NCBI GenBank assembly: GCA_958496175.1
Contig: OY292279.1
Location: 19,406,001 to 19,470,000 of the forward strand
Direction: 5' to 3'
DNA from: Sisyra terminalis
Taxonomy: Eukaryota > Arthropoda > Insecta > Neuroptera > Sisyridae
DNA length: 64,000 bases
In this document: positions 46,841-58,501 of the stretch, piece after piece
How positions within the stretch are numbered: the first letter of the stretch is position 1
Layout: every line of letters begins with the position of its first letter
Program-made: the position numbers and the translations under genes
The notes under the pieces: generated by a model
Databases searched by the model: none
Seen by the model: the letters and a program-made list of their open reading frames with translations, nothing else
Told to the model about the DNA's origin: nothing

Positions 46841-48655
46841 AAATCAGTAAAAAGTATAGTTGATACAGATATGTCTGGCAAAAAAAAACATTAAATCACA
46901 AACAATCGTTTTCTTCGTTTATGAAATATTGATAGAAATAGCTTTCTGATAATATTTTTAGTAGTCCCAATTTCGAAGTCAAAATTCTAATCTCTTTACC
47001 ATATTTGAAACATTGATTCAAGAAAAAATTCAATCTTCTATTATTAAAAGCTCAAGTTATTTTCTTTTTCCATTGAAAACTCAAATATTTAACTTACGAG
47101 AAAATCAAATAACTCAACTAAATATCTATTCATAAAGTTTCATCAAGTTACGATCGTTACAAGTGGAATTAAATATTAATGCGACGATAAGTGATCGTTG
47201 ACAAAAAAAGGAAGGCCAAAGCACGAAAAAAAAAATACGAGACACTTTTTTCTTTATACAATAAAAGTGATAAGAGTGACCTCCAACGAAAAAAAAAAGA
47301 ACTAGATACAACACATAAAGTATCGACGATACGAATCTACGAGAGCTTTTTTCTGCACACTTTTTGTATCATACATTTATAATTGACGTTTTAATGACAC
47401 CCAAACCGAAACTTTTAATATTGTTACATATTGACGATTCAATAAAATTGAAACCTTGATATTATTTTTTTTACGGATTTTTAAAAAAATAACTTAAAAA
47501 ATACTATCAGTTGGAACGAAATTTGATCAATACTTTTGTCAATGTACTACGTCTTTGATAAAGTCTGAGGAGCTTTAAGCGTAGAAAAACAGTTGAAAAG
47601 TGAAAAAAGGGAAAGTTCAAAAAACTAGTCAATTTAATTTAATTTCTCCGTCCTCTCGTTTTGAACGAAACAAAGCGAAATTCTAGATTCAATAAAAGAA
47701 AAACAACGGTAAGAGTGATTGTAATTGGATATCAATCGAATTGATCTGTGATTGGTGAAAATTGAAGAGTTTTTCAAGCGTCAGGATCAGACAAGACTGT
47801 CTGGATGCTCAGGTGTTTATAAGGGATGAAGATCAGTCTTTTCTAAAAAAAAATTCAACTACCCCTTTCTTGTTTTTAATCTTTGATAACAAATATGTAT
47901 GGGTACTTTTACAAGGAATCAATGGAATTATTTATTGAATAAAAGACGTCTTGAAAAAGAAAAAAAAAAATGCAAAGTAGACTGGTACATGAAAGGCTTT
48001 GTAGTATCTTTCAATGTCCATTTAACAGAGATAAGTATATTATTACCGTAAGACCTCCTGGATTCGAGTTCTGAAAGATTCATGAATTTAAAATAAAGAT
48101 ATTGAAATTACAAATGCCTGCAAGGCTAAAAAGCTTGATTAAAATTTGAATTGGAAATAATTTTAAATTAAGCTTTTAGAAAACCTTCGTGAAGAAAATG
48201 ATAAATTTTATATTTTTGGTCATAAATTGTACGACTCATCGCTATTTTCATAAGTAGAGTTAATAATAGAGTTTTGAACTTTACGAGGAGACCTACAAAG
48301 CCTTTAAAAAGATTGAATATTTCGATGTCTTGAAGTGAAAATTTCTTTGGGTACGTTGAGGGATTTTATATAAGGGATAAAATCCAAAATAATCACCTGT
48401 CCGTCTCCATCATCCAATGTTAATAAATTACATAAATTAAACAGGATGCTAATTTAGAAAAAAAAAGTTCCTTCCTCTAAAGGTTTTTGAAATATAAATT
48501 AGTCTGAAATATAAAGCTATTGAATAGTGATTGAAAATTTGGAATTTTAATTTAATTGAAGTTTTAAAGAATTTAACTTTGAAAAAATAATATTATAGGA
48601 ATATTATGGTTTTAATTGTTTGAAAGTTCAATTATGGAGTGTAAAATTCAATGCC
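46841..48655. other. Gene-free AT-rich sequence
   Basis: Overlapping lysine-rich plus and phenylalanine-rich minus frames at 47,126-47,382 are products of A/T runs. No gene or repeat is supported. Confidence 0.35.
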
Positions 48656-48765
48656 GGGTCGGAAAACTTTTCCGACCGTGAGTGAGTATGGATTACTCCA
48701 AATCGGAGAACTTTTCTGACAATAACTGAAGAGGTTACGCTGGGTTTGAAAACTCTTTTGACTGA
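48656..48765 (+). repeat. Three-copy minisatellite with palindromic core
   Basis: Three units of 42-44 bp start at 48,656, 48,700 and 48,742 with gggtcggaaaacttttccga, aaatcggagaacttttctga and gggtttgaaaactcttttga. The first core, ggtcggaaaacttttccgac, is an almost perfect palindrome. Confidence 0.6.
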
Positions 48766-49994
48766 GAAAACTGATTCAAAGTTATTGTGGCTCAAATATT
48801 CTCATGTTTTGAACATGATCACAAAAATAGTCTATAAAATGCACTGATAAATTTTTATGCATACAAATAATAAAATAAACATCGAAATTAAGAATATTAA
48901 CCAACTATAAATCGTACTATAAATAATGTGGGATGAAGAATAAAAATAATACTAACGTATTAATAAAAATGAGTACCATACTTTGCAAGATATATAATTA
49001 CATTACAAAACGGTATTTTTGTCAAAGAGCTTTTCCCGTTAACCATCTTGTAATTTCTTACTTCTAATCGTCTCATTTTTTCCGAGTTACAGGAAAACTC
49101 TATCATGGAAGATTCCCAATGTAAAAAGAACCATAATGTACCTGTCAAAACGTATTGAAGTTAAAATATTTTAACTAAAAAAAATTAAAATTTTGCAGAA
49201 ATATTAAATTTTCACCATTAGAAATTTGAATCACTATGGGCCTCAACGTAAATGTTTATAAATTTTTATACTCTTTGGCTATAACTTTGGTTATAACTCT
49301 TTGGCTCAAAAGATATTGGAAATGTTTCTATACATTGTATTTTATCATGAAAATTTTAAATATCAAAATATACACAAGGATAAGAAATTTTAACTTATAA
49401 AAAAAACTTCTTTAGGCGTGTTAAAAGATTTTAGTTGGAATAAATCAATGGCTTTGCATCACTAAAATGGCCACGTTACCGTTTCCAACACTGACTCGTA
49501 TCATAAACATAATTAAAACGTAGTATATAGATTTTTAGTTATTCGATTATATTTTCGGCACCAAATTCAAAATTAATTTGCTTCCCATATAAATGTAGAT
49601 TTATTATATGTAAGACATTAAAGTAATGCACTGCTTCTTCTGCTATTCATACACTTGATTTAATATTTCATACAAAAAATAGATCTAATGCACATGATCT
49701 AAAAATAATTTTAAGATTTTAAAACTATTCTAAGCTTAAATCAAAACTTAATGTAGGTGATAATCTGTAACTATACTTGATAAAATTAAAAAAATTTCTA
49801 TTTGAAACTTTTAAAAAATCATTAAATTTCAAAATACCCAAATGGGTCTCCTATTGGTCTAGCATTAAAATGACGTCACAACACGAAACTTAAAATTCCA
49901 TTAACGTTTTACTATAACAAATCTACTGTAGCACAAAAGGAATCATTTAAATCTTTTAAATATTATGTTAATGGTTTAAATCATTTACATCCCC
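48766..49994. other. Gene-free AT-rich sequence
   Basis: No coding signal. From about 49,683 onward it resembles the region before repeat R1 copy 1, so R1 probably extends leftward. A TGACGTCA is at 49,871-49,878. Confidence 0.35.
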
Positions 49995-50290
49995 CAAATC
50001 ACTATTCCTTAGGAAAAAATTAGTAATAAATAAGTAATTTTTAGGTTATAAACATGTTTTCTTTGGTGAAAAATTTCAAAAAATATCATAAATTGTGTAA
50101 ATTAATTCTGTTTCTATGGTAACCGCTCAATTATCTGTTTATATCTCGGTTTTAATACGTGTACTTATGCTGACTTATGCGTACTATGACGTCACAGAAG
50201 ACCCATATGCGCACTCATCATTTTTGGACTTTCATTTGCTTATTAAGATTAAAACTTTTTTCGGCTAAAACAAAAGTTTTTCATAACAAA
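49995..50290 (+). repeat. Interspersed repeat family R1, copy 3
   Basis: This is the third copy, with ccttaggaaaaaattagtaa, tatgacgtcacagaagaccc and ttggactttcatttgcttat. TGACGTCA is intact at 50,187-50,194. Confidence 0.55.
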
Positions 50291-51402
50291 AAATAAGTTT
50301 TTTATTAATAATAATTAAAAAAAATGTGCATAAAGTCTATTGTCGTACTTTGTTCTTATAATTTTTTGAAGTGAACCTTCTATAAGAAGTGGAGTACAAA
50401 CTTATAAGCCGCGTTGCTAAATCAGTTGCGTCATCACTGACTAATTTGTGTAAACGTATTCACCCACGAATTCAATATTTGCACTTTGGAATTTAAGAAA
50501 ACTTATTTTTATTCTTTCAATATAAAACTTATGCAACCTTCTTAATTAACAGTACTTATTAATTAGAATCGCAAAAGAACCTTGAATGTTATAAAGCGAT
50601 GGTAAATAACTACAAATAAGTTACGCAATACCAGGGCTTTCCGAACAACTTAGAATAGATTAGAACACTTCGACAGTCATAGAAGTTTAACAAAATCAAC
50701 GGAATACTAAACATATTCTTAAGTTAGGTAATTTAAGTTGTCTAATTTGGAATATTACTTAGCAGAAAATTTTAATAAAATATATTATCAAAAATCTAAA
50801 GATATCTTCAGACTGCGATAGAAGAAAAGAAAAGGACGTAATAATAAAACTGTATGAGAAAATTTTTCTGACAATATGGAAAAAAATATTTTTAGGTTTT
50901 CGATTATTAGTTCTATTGGTAGTGTCTATGAGACTGAATGCATTTTTTTATACTAATTTTATAAGCATTACCAAATCAATGATTTTTTATCAGTAATTGA
51001 TTCTTAAACTTTCCCATATTCTCAAAGAGTGCTCCGCACAACGATAAACTGGAAAGGAGTTTAGATTTTTGGTAAATTATAATTTTTTTGTGGAATATTC
51101 AAAAAAAAAATTATAAAGATAGAAATAACCAAAAGTTATAATTTTGTGATAAATGAACACGACACAAGTTTTGTTTATAAAGAAGCAGCATGATTCTATA
51201 AGAACATTGCAGTATAAATGAACGGAACCGAAAAACAGGAAGGGAAAAAAAGGAAATTCTATTTTTATTAAGAGCTGAAGTATCTTATCTTGCCTTAAAT
51301 ACGCTTCAGGTATTAATAAAATATTAGTTCGGATATCCGAGAAATCATCTGTCACCTCTTCATTTCTGTTTTTTCTTATTTGGATATGATAAAAGCTCTT
51401 AC
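50291..51402. other. Gene-free sequence, probable intron of the 51.4-kb candidate gene
   Basis: AT-rich. It begins, on the minus strand, immediately after the donor of the candidate exon, so it would be intronic if that exon is real. No further exon was identified in it. Confidence 0.3.
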
Positions 51403-51569
51403 CTGTACGTAATGAAAGCGAAGACCAATCCAACCAAGGATATGCTACTTCCTAACACGATCAACAGCGAAAGCACACTTTCCTCCGTCAATGGTTGCTG
51501 ACCGGAAAAAGCTGCCGAGTTTGAAATGTTCAAGAAGCCGTGGACACGAGCCGTGTACAAGTTCTCCAT
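51403..51569 (-). CDS. Candidate exon encoding a transmembrane segment (adhesion-GPCR-like TM1)
   Basis: The minus strand reads 55 codons plus two bases, from an ATG at 51,569 to a strong donor ACGTACAG|GTAAGA at 51,403/51,402. The frame is open upstream for about 11 further codons, so the ATG may be internal. The translation starts MENLYTARVHGF, has a sequon (NIS), then PLTEES followed by a 22-residue hydrophobic helix with the pattern VLGSSISLVGLVFAFITY. The GSS-x-SLVGL-x(4)-TY pattern resembles TM1 of adhesion (class B2) receptors after the GPS cleavage site. No GPS cysteines are in this exon and no neighbouring exon was found. The acceptor would be ttttttcgacgag, not a typical CAG. It could also be a single-pass protein. 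Codon use is more balanced and GC-richer than the surroundings. Confidence 0.5.
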
Positions 51570-52526
51570 CTCGTCGAAAAAATAAAAACGAAGATAAAAT
51601 GTTTAATCTTCCAAGTTATAGCAAATGGCGAACAAGTCTCTCCAGGAAAAAAACGAAGCTTAAAACGATTACAGCTTAGGGAAAAGTCCTTCGTCCATTT
51701 TCCACTCTCGATAACCCTCGAGAAAATTTTGAATCTTGAATATCTGAAAAAGAAAACATAAAAAAATCAAATAAAATATTTAATTAAATGGGATTCTATG
51801 CATTATTTATAGTTGTCACATTGAAAAAATTCTTTCATTGAGTTTACGACGACGAAATACTTGTTGAATATTTCTTTAGGTGTGCCTATTGGAAAAAAAG
51901 GAACACGAAGATAAATAAAACTAATTACGTCGTTTTTAATGTTGATATTTACAGAGATAATAAAATATGGAGAGCATGTAACAAATAATGAATATGGTTA
52001 CTAAACTAAAACTTTGCCAAAGTTTTAAGCACGCGATTTAAATTTTATTCGCCTTGAAAATGTCATGTTTCCAACACACCTCATTCTCATTCCTATGTTT
52101 GCCGCATTAAATCTACAATTGTTCCCAACTAAGGTAATTTTGTGGAATATAATTATTTTATTTTTTTTTTGTCTCCAATTATAACAAATGTCCTTAATTG
52201 TCAAACTTATAAAACTATGGATAGCGGTACTTAAGAACAAAGAGGAGATTCATTTTAACTCCTTTTTCTCTTGTGTTTTATAATACAAATAAAGCTCAAA
52301 GCTTTTGTTTGTCAAAACGAAATTTTAAAGATAGGGCATTGCGATGATCATTTTTGTTGAAATAACAATTTCAGAAAATTATTAACATTGCAATGGTGGA
52401 AATATAACTGCTCAACTTTGCAATATTACGAGTAATAATAAATTAGCAGAACACTGTATCTACGAGTAAATAAAATATTATTTTTTCATTGATAAATATT
52501 TTACTTATTTCCGAGTTACAATTGTA
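51570..52526. other. Gene-free sequence
   Basis: The plus-strand frames at 51,491-51,761 overlap the candidate exon on the opposite strand and show no domain. No other feature was recognised. Confidence 0.35.
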
Positions 52527-52814
52527 AATTAATGAATAATAATATATGTCCTATGACTCAATTTCTTCTTTATTACGACGTGTTTCAACAGTTTTTGGCT
52601 GTCATCATCAGGTAATGACTATTTTTCAGTTGTAAACAAATTTAGATTCATATAGGTTAAACCTATATAAACCTATAGGTAGAACCTATATGAACCTAAA
52701 TTTGTTTACAATCGACAAAATAATCATAACTTGATGATGACAGCCAAAAGCTGTTGAAACGTATAGTAATAAAGAAGAAATGAGTCATAGGACATATATT
52801 ATTATTCAGTAATT
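52527..52814. mobile_element. Near-perfect palindromic MITE with two hammerhead-like cores
   Basis: The whole 288-bp unit is one inverted repeat centred near 52,670: the left end aattaatgaataataatata mirrors the right end, and the middle (gtaaacaaatttag ... ctaaatttgtttac) also pairs. Each arm contains the family core; on the plus strand at 52,730-52,762 it reads TTGATGA, an ACAGC/GCTGT stem and GAAACG, and the left arm carries CTGATGA on the minus strand. It is related to the element at 12,013-12,449. Confidence 0.8.
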
Positions 52815-53540
52815 AATAGATTATTTTATTAATTTTTATAAACGTAGATTTCTTATATCTTCTGTATGTATAAGTGCCGAACCAAAATTCCATGTTCTTC
52901 CGCATAAATAGGTTAATTTGATACATCGTAGATTCGCTGGGGTCGAGAGAGTCTAGTTCACTCGAAAATACAAAATATGTAATTCTATACATGTACATTG
53001 TACATATATCAGTGTCAACATCTAAATTGAGATATTATATTTATAGTTATAAAGATTTTAAAAGCTTTAGTCAATCTGTGGGAATAATATTTAAATTTTG
53101 AGGTCTTTACAAAGAGCTTATTCTTTGTTTAAAAAAATACAGAAAATAAGAAAAGTTAAAAAAAAATAATCAGCAAACGTCTGTAAAAAAGATGCTGTCA
53201 AGATGTTTTCTATTGATTTCAATGTATTTAGGTGTTAAAATTAAAAAAATGCGTACAAAATTTCAGAACATCAGGTTATTTGGCAAAATGCAAAATTTTA
53301 TTATAAAAAAGGTTTTTTTTTTAGATACCTAGAAATCATAAATAACAAAATACATTTTTTGTTATTTCTGTTTTTGAATGTATACTAGCCATAACTGTCA
53401 TAACTCTTTAAATAAATAACACCCTGAGCTTAATTAACCATAATATACATGTTGTAACCGGAACGTGCGCGCTTCGATAGTGTAGAAAATCGTGCGGTAC
53501 AATTACGTGTTAAACCATATATTTAAGATTTTATACGATT
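52815..53540. other. Gene-free sequence
   Basis: AT-rich; the GC-richer part from about 53,455 (gtaaccggaacgtgcgcgct) may be the unrecognisable 5' part of the pseudogene that follows. Confidence 0.35.
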
Positions 53541-54235
53541 TATCAATGCGGTGTATTTTTATAGATTCTTTTAAAAGAGGCTTTAAAGCAGTTTTGCTTC
53601 ACAATGGCGGTTTTTATGCTTCCATTTCTGTTGGTCATTCCGTACATCTCAAGAAAATCTACAAAAACTTGGAATTATTTCTTTGCAAACTAACATAGAC
53701 CAAAGTTAGCAAGTGTACGGTGATTTAAATATTTTGGGGATGTTACTCGGACAACAATCTGGGTTTACCTATGGGATAGAAGAAGTCGAGCAAATCACTG
53801 GGCCAAAAAATATTGGCCTCCGAGGGAGCTTAAAGTTGGCGAAAAAACGCTCTGCATGCCCTGCAAACTTTGATGCTTCTTCATAAAGTTCTTCTACCAC
53901 CACTTCACATAAAGCTGGGTTTGATGAAGCAATTGGTAGTCACTTTCAAGAGATGGGAATTGTTTCAAATACTGAATAACAAAGTTTCCAGGCTTCTCGG
54001 AGGCAAATAAGAAGTAAGGTATTTTCGTTGGATCAAATTAGATGACTTATGATTGATCCACAGTTCATCACAGCCATGATAGATCCTCAAACAGATAAGT
54101 GGATTACCTGTAAAGAGGTCTTAGAGAAATTTTTAGGCAATAACAAAGACCCTAATAAGAAATAAGTCGTTGAAAAAATGTTAAAAACATTTCAAGCTTT
54201 AGGTTGCCTAATGAGTTTAAAAGTACGTTTTCTCT
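53541..54235 (+). pseudogene. Broken copy of a multicopy arthropod protein
   Basis: Pieces of one protein family can be read in order but in different frames: FIDSFKRGFKAVLLHNGG and VGHSVHLKK (53,550-53,690), LGMLLGQQSGFTYG (about 53,735-53,780), LLPPLHIKLGLMKQ-like sequence (about 53,895-53,935), then KEVLEKFLGNNKDPN and MLKTFQALGCLMSLKV (about 54,110-54,225). I recall this family as an abundant uncharacterised protein repeated in many arthropod genomes and probably carried by mobile elements; no function is known to me. Several frameshifts and stops make this copy dead. It is cut off where the LINE tail begins. Confidence 0.7.
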
Positions 54236-54249
54236 GGAAAGGCTACTCC

Positions 54250-54520
54250 TAACAATTACAATCCTACAGAAGCACATACTTAGATATTTCGGTCACGTAG
54301 TATTGAAGGATGAAGTGGAAAAAAATGTAATCCAAGGGAATGGGAACGGTAGGAGAACGAAAGGAAAATATTTTTCTTGATTCATAGACCAAATCTAAGT
54401 CCTCACAAATATGTCAGTAGCAAAAGTGATGATAATCGTAGAGGCTAAGAACCATGGAGGAGGCTAGTGCTATAAATAAACCACGACGCTCAAAATCGGG
54501 CAACTATTGGAAACTGACCA
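54250..54520 (+). pseudogene. LINE reverse-transcriptase C-terminal remnant
   Basis: The translation ILQKHILRYFGHVVLKDEVE followed by NVIQGNGNGRRTKGK matches the usual end of arthropod LINE polyproteins (a GHV-x-R-x-D then K-x-xxQG-x-xGRR-x-RG pattern), followed by degraded MSVAKVM sequence. Stops interrupt it after about 45 codons. It joins the preceding pseudogene directly. Confidence 0.65.
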
Positions 54521-55569
54521 CTTTGGTCACGACATCTGGTGGCCAAAAAAAATAGTTCTTGTATGCACTTATTATGCAACTAAAGCAAGTAATTAACTAA
54601 AACTAAATTAAAAAAATAATACAGTTTTTTAATTGAAATGGAAGTTATTAAATCAAAGTAGTTTACTGCACTATGAATGGTTTGATAGTAAATCACAAGA
54701 AATTGTGGAATGTTTTTCATTCAAAATTAATTCTTCAATTTTGTGAGGTTGTTTTACATGAGAATATTCTAAACAAAACGCTGTTATAGCATTGCTATTG
54801 GTTCAGGAATTTTTTCCGCATCAATAACATTTTTTACCTGGATAAGATTCAACCGAATAACAAATTTCTTTTTAAGGAAATACAAATGAATTTTAATAAA
54901 CTGCAGAAACTTAATGTAAATTTATTTACAATTCACACGATACGTAGCCATGTTTTTTAAATTCTGCCTATTGAGCAGTTCTCAATAGGAGAAAAATTAG
55001 AACTAAATAGAGAAATAAATGAAGAAATGCTAACAATTCTGTTCTTTTCGCTGCTCATTTTTTCATAAATAAATTATTTTAAGAACTTTGGATGAAAAAC
55101 TTTACAAATTTATGGGCAAACAAATTTGGTTCATATTTTTCGGAAATATTTAATAAGAGTGGTTATACAGATATTATATGAAAATAAAATGTACCCAAAG
55201 GATAAAACAATTATCAATTTTGATCAATGTTATTGAGATGTAATCAAGAACTGATTGCAAACAAAGATGGAGAATAGCATTAATGCTAGCACTGATTTTT
55301 CAGTAGTTTCTATTATATGTCAGAATGTCAATGACAATAACAATTGAAACCTTTCCCCAGGGTATTTCCTGAAATTGTATTATTGGGGTTAGAACAATAA
55401 ACATTAATATTCTAGAAATTTCTTCTAAATAAGATGTACTTGAAAGCACTAGATATGAATATAATTCTGTAAAAAGTAATCAAAAATACTATAATAATTT
55501 GGATTAAAAGAAAATCGGATACCAAAATTCAAACTATATTGAAAAATGTATATCTCTAAATTATATTAA
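54521..55569. other. Gene-free AT-rich sequence
   Basis: No gene or recognised repeat. The phrase acccaaaggataaa near 55,193 is inverted relative to ttatcctttgggc near 55,697 inside the next element, perhaps part of another copy. Confidence 0.35.
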
Positions 55570-55760
55570 GGGCCAGTATTTTCAATCATGGATAGATAGA
55601 CCATATCCCAAAAACAGCTATTTAATAGACAAAATTAGATAAATTTTACACATTTATCCGGCACATATTCTTAGGTGGAAATATACATGTTTCTTTATCC
55701 TTTGGGCAATATTTTATCTGGAAGATAAATATCACTATCTAGATGTGAAAATACTGACCC
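55570..55760. mobile_element. MITE with TAA target duplication (Harbinger-like)
   Basis: The ends gggccagtattttca and tgaaaatactgaccc are inverted copies, and TAA flanks both sides (55,567-55,569 and 55,761-55,763). GGG-starting ends with a three-base TAA duplication are typical of PIF/Harbinger-derived MITEs. Length is 191 bp with no coding capacity. Confidence 0.7.
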
Positions 55761-58501
55761 TAAAAGTAACGGAGAAGTTTTTAAAATATTCTACCTTGTG
55801 TATGGATGATTAGTGTTTAAAAACAAGAGGAAAAAATTATAGTGAAGACTTAACTAACAAAATATTAAAGCTTCTAAAGTTCAACAAATACTAGATAGAG
55901 CTGAAACAAATGACAGGTCATATTCCTGTGTCAGAAAGTACCTTTATAGTATAATACAGTGATTTGACCCGGTGCCAAAATCTACTCTTATCTATATCTT
56001 ATAATGCACCAAAAGAAATGCAACTTCCAAAATTATGCAGAGCTTTTTAAAAAAAAAATGTGATATTTTTTTTTTCTTTAAAAAATCACTCCAGTGTTAA
56101 TTTTTCCACAATCGAGATTCCTTAGTCGACATGTAAATATCCCCCATAGTTATCGCTATGCTTTTGAAAAGTGTGTTAAAATTTTTTAAATTTAAAAAGC
56201 CAATGTATCTGACAAGAAAGGAGATAAAGTATAAAAGTATTTTATAAACTTAATACCAATTCATTGCCAACTTTCAAGGCTTTTTGTATATAAAACTTAG
56301 CTGAGAACGAGCAAAATAATCACCGTAAACTACGAAACTAACAACTTGTAATTGTATATGAGCTTTTCTCAAAGCTCACACAGTATGCACCACCTGCACA
56401 TTAACAAAGTATTAGTCCAACAAATACACGACGACTCTACAATAAAATAAGCTTTTTAAAGACAAAGCTCATCAACTACTGGGTACCTGTGCAAAATGCA
56501 ACAAGTTTTCACATTTCGGAATTAAATTCCTATCGAATATTTCCAACTAAATGAAACATGGAGTTTATACATTCATAATAGCAGAAGCTTCAAGGAAAAC
56601 CTTCCCAACAATTTTTGAGCTTTTTACCATAAGGTATTTTGTTTGTGTTCCTAAAAGCTTTTTCCTTGTTTTTGTCCCATTTTTTTTTTGTTATTGTGGG
56701 ATTGGGGTGCAAGTGATGAGATTTTCTGTCACCAGTCGTGCGCCTCTTCATCATTTCACCTATAAAATATTTCCCTCGGAAAACATTTGCAACCCCTAAT
56801 CTGGTGTCGCACCTTCTCTTACTCCTGATTCCTGTTTCATTCCCGACTTGAATGCACGTCAGTTACGTATTACATCCACGTTCTATTTTGCAATTCTGAC
56901 GAATATGGCAACGACGGAATGAATGTGAAAATCTCTGAACGTTGCATTATGTGTGATATATCCTTTCGACTAGAATGCACTATATGTGCTCATATGAGAT
57001 AGTCTTATACTGTTTGTTCTCCATCTTTTTTCTGTACGCTTCGATCGTATTTTACTACCCTTACCGTTCTATTTTTAGTGCACATATAGCAAGGCACTGA
57101 AACAGGGTGGTTTTCATCATAATGCTCCATACGTATACGGTTATTATTTTACATTATATAAAATAGTAATAATGGGGAGTTTATAATGGAATATTCTAAT
57201 AAAAGTAAGTTATTATTTTATAACGACCCAAGACTGCCTGTATATAGGCAACCATTCCTTCGTATACTTTGTAGAAACCACCCAAGTTTTATCTCCAATA
57301 AAAATCCTATTAAATTGATCCTTGATCAGAACATCTTTTTTTTAAATTTCGCTTCGTTCGTCGAGAGGGTGGTACGGGGGATGAATTGAAGGGACAAATT
57401 GAAAATTTCTTTTATACTCTCGTCCGTCGGTTCTACGCCCCGATTTCATCAAATTTAATCATTGAGCCAATTCAAGATGAAACCATACAACTTATGTGAT
57501 AAAGAGGCTCTTGATTTCAAGAGATTTATGTCGAATGGGGGTAAGAGAAAGATTGGCTATAATCTTATATAATATGATATAGCCCTGGTGCGGTCACCTT
57601 TCTATAACAAAAACCTTTTGAGGTGAGGTTTTACTAGAAAATGTAAGAGAAAAGTGAAGGAGATTAAATAAATATTGTACGAGCTTACGAGGTATTTGTG
57701 GAAATGGATTTGTTCGTTTTTCTTTGTATTTTTTTCTTATATACATGAATTACTAAGATACTTAATTTAAAGTATTTGGACTCCTGATTCATCTCTCCTA
57801 ATGTAACAAATGCAGTTATTTGTCAATATAGATAAATTTTAGACCTAATTTCAGTTTCATCATTTGTGAATTCGCTTAACGCCTGAACCGATTTTAATGA
57901 AATTAACGATTTAATGATTATTATATACCACCCATTATTTAAGATCCAAAAAAATATTTACTATTATAGGAAACAAGATGAAGCAAAGTCTCCTTATTAT
58001 TGAAGAATGAAAAAAAAGATCAACTTTATCGAGTGACGACTCATTGAATAGGTCTTTTATCTAGTATCACCTAATTTGTAAATATGTAAAGGAAAAATGT
58101 ATATTTAACACTCTTACGTTAGTTTTGTAGAAATAGAAGTAACTTTCTTATTAAAGGGAAGTCAGAGTAGCGATTGCTGATCAGAGAAAATGTGGTTTAG
58201 ATTTTAGAAAGCAAAGTTCTATTATCATTTAATTGTAACATTTAGTAATTTACCAAAAAAAAAAAAAATAAATTTAGTGTTGAAATCAAAAATTAATATT
58301 TTTCTAGTTATTATAATAAATTATCGATAAGATGGTTTAGAACCATTTAGAAGGTTTGAAAGGCTTATTGGTAGGTAACTATTTAAGTCATTTTTGTTTT
58401 TCCCGAGTTAATGAACCTTTACAGTTCTGGCTATCTTCCATTTTTCGTGAACATATCCAGTGCATAAGTATGCGTTCATAATACCACCTGTGTAGTTGGT
58501 T
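55761..58501. other. Gene-free sequence with GC-richer patches
   Basis: Patches at 56,550-57,110 and 57,340-57,620 are less AT-rich. An 82-codon frame at 56,551-56,799 has no domain and no splice context that can be tied to a gene. A CpG-containing patch near 56,860-56,900 could be untranslated exon sequence, but nothing proves it. Confidence 0.35.

Noticed and set aside
47126..47382. Opposing ORFs at 47.1-47.4 kb
   Set aside because: Products of poly-A/poly-T runs; lysine-rich on one strand and phenylalanine-rich on the other.
51491..51761. Plus-strand ORFs overlapping the 51.4-kb candidate exon
   Set aside because: Lysine- and arginine-rich complement of the minus-strand sequence, with no domain or splice support.
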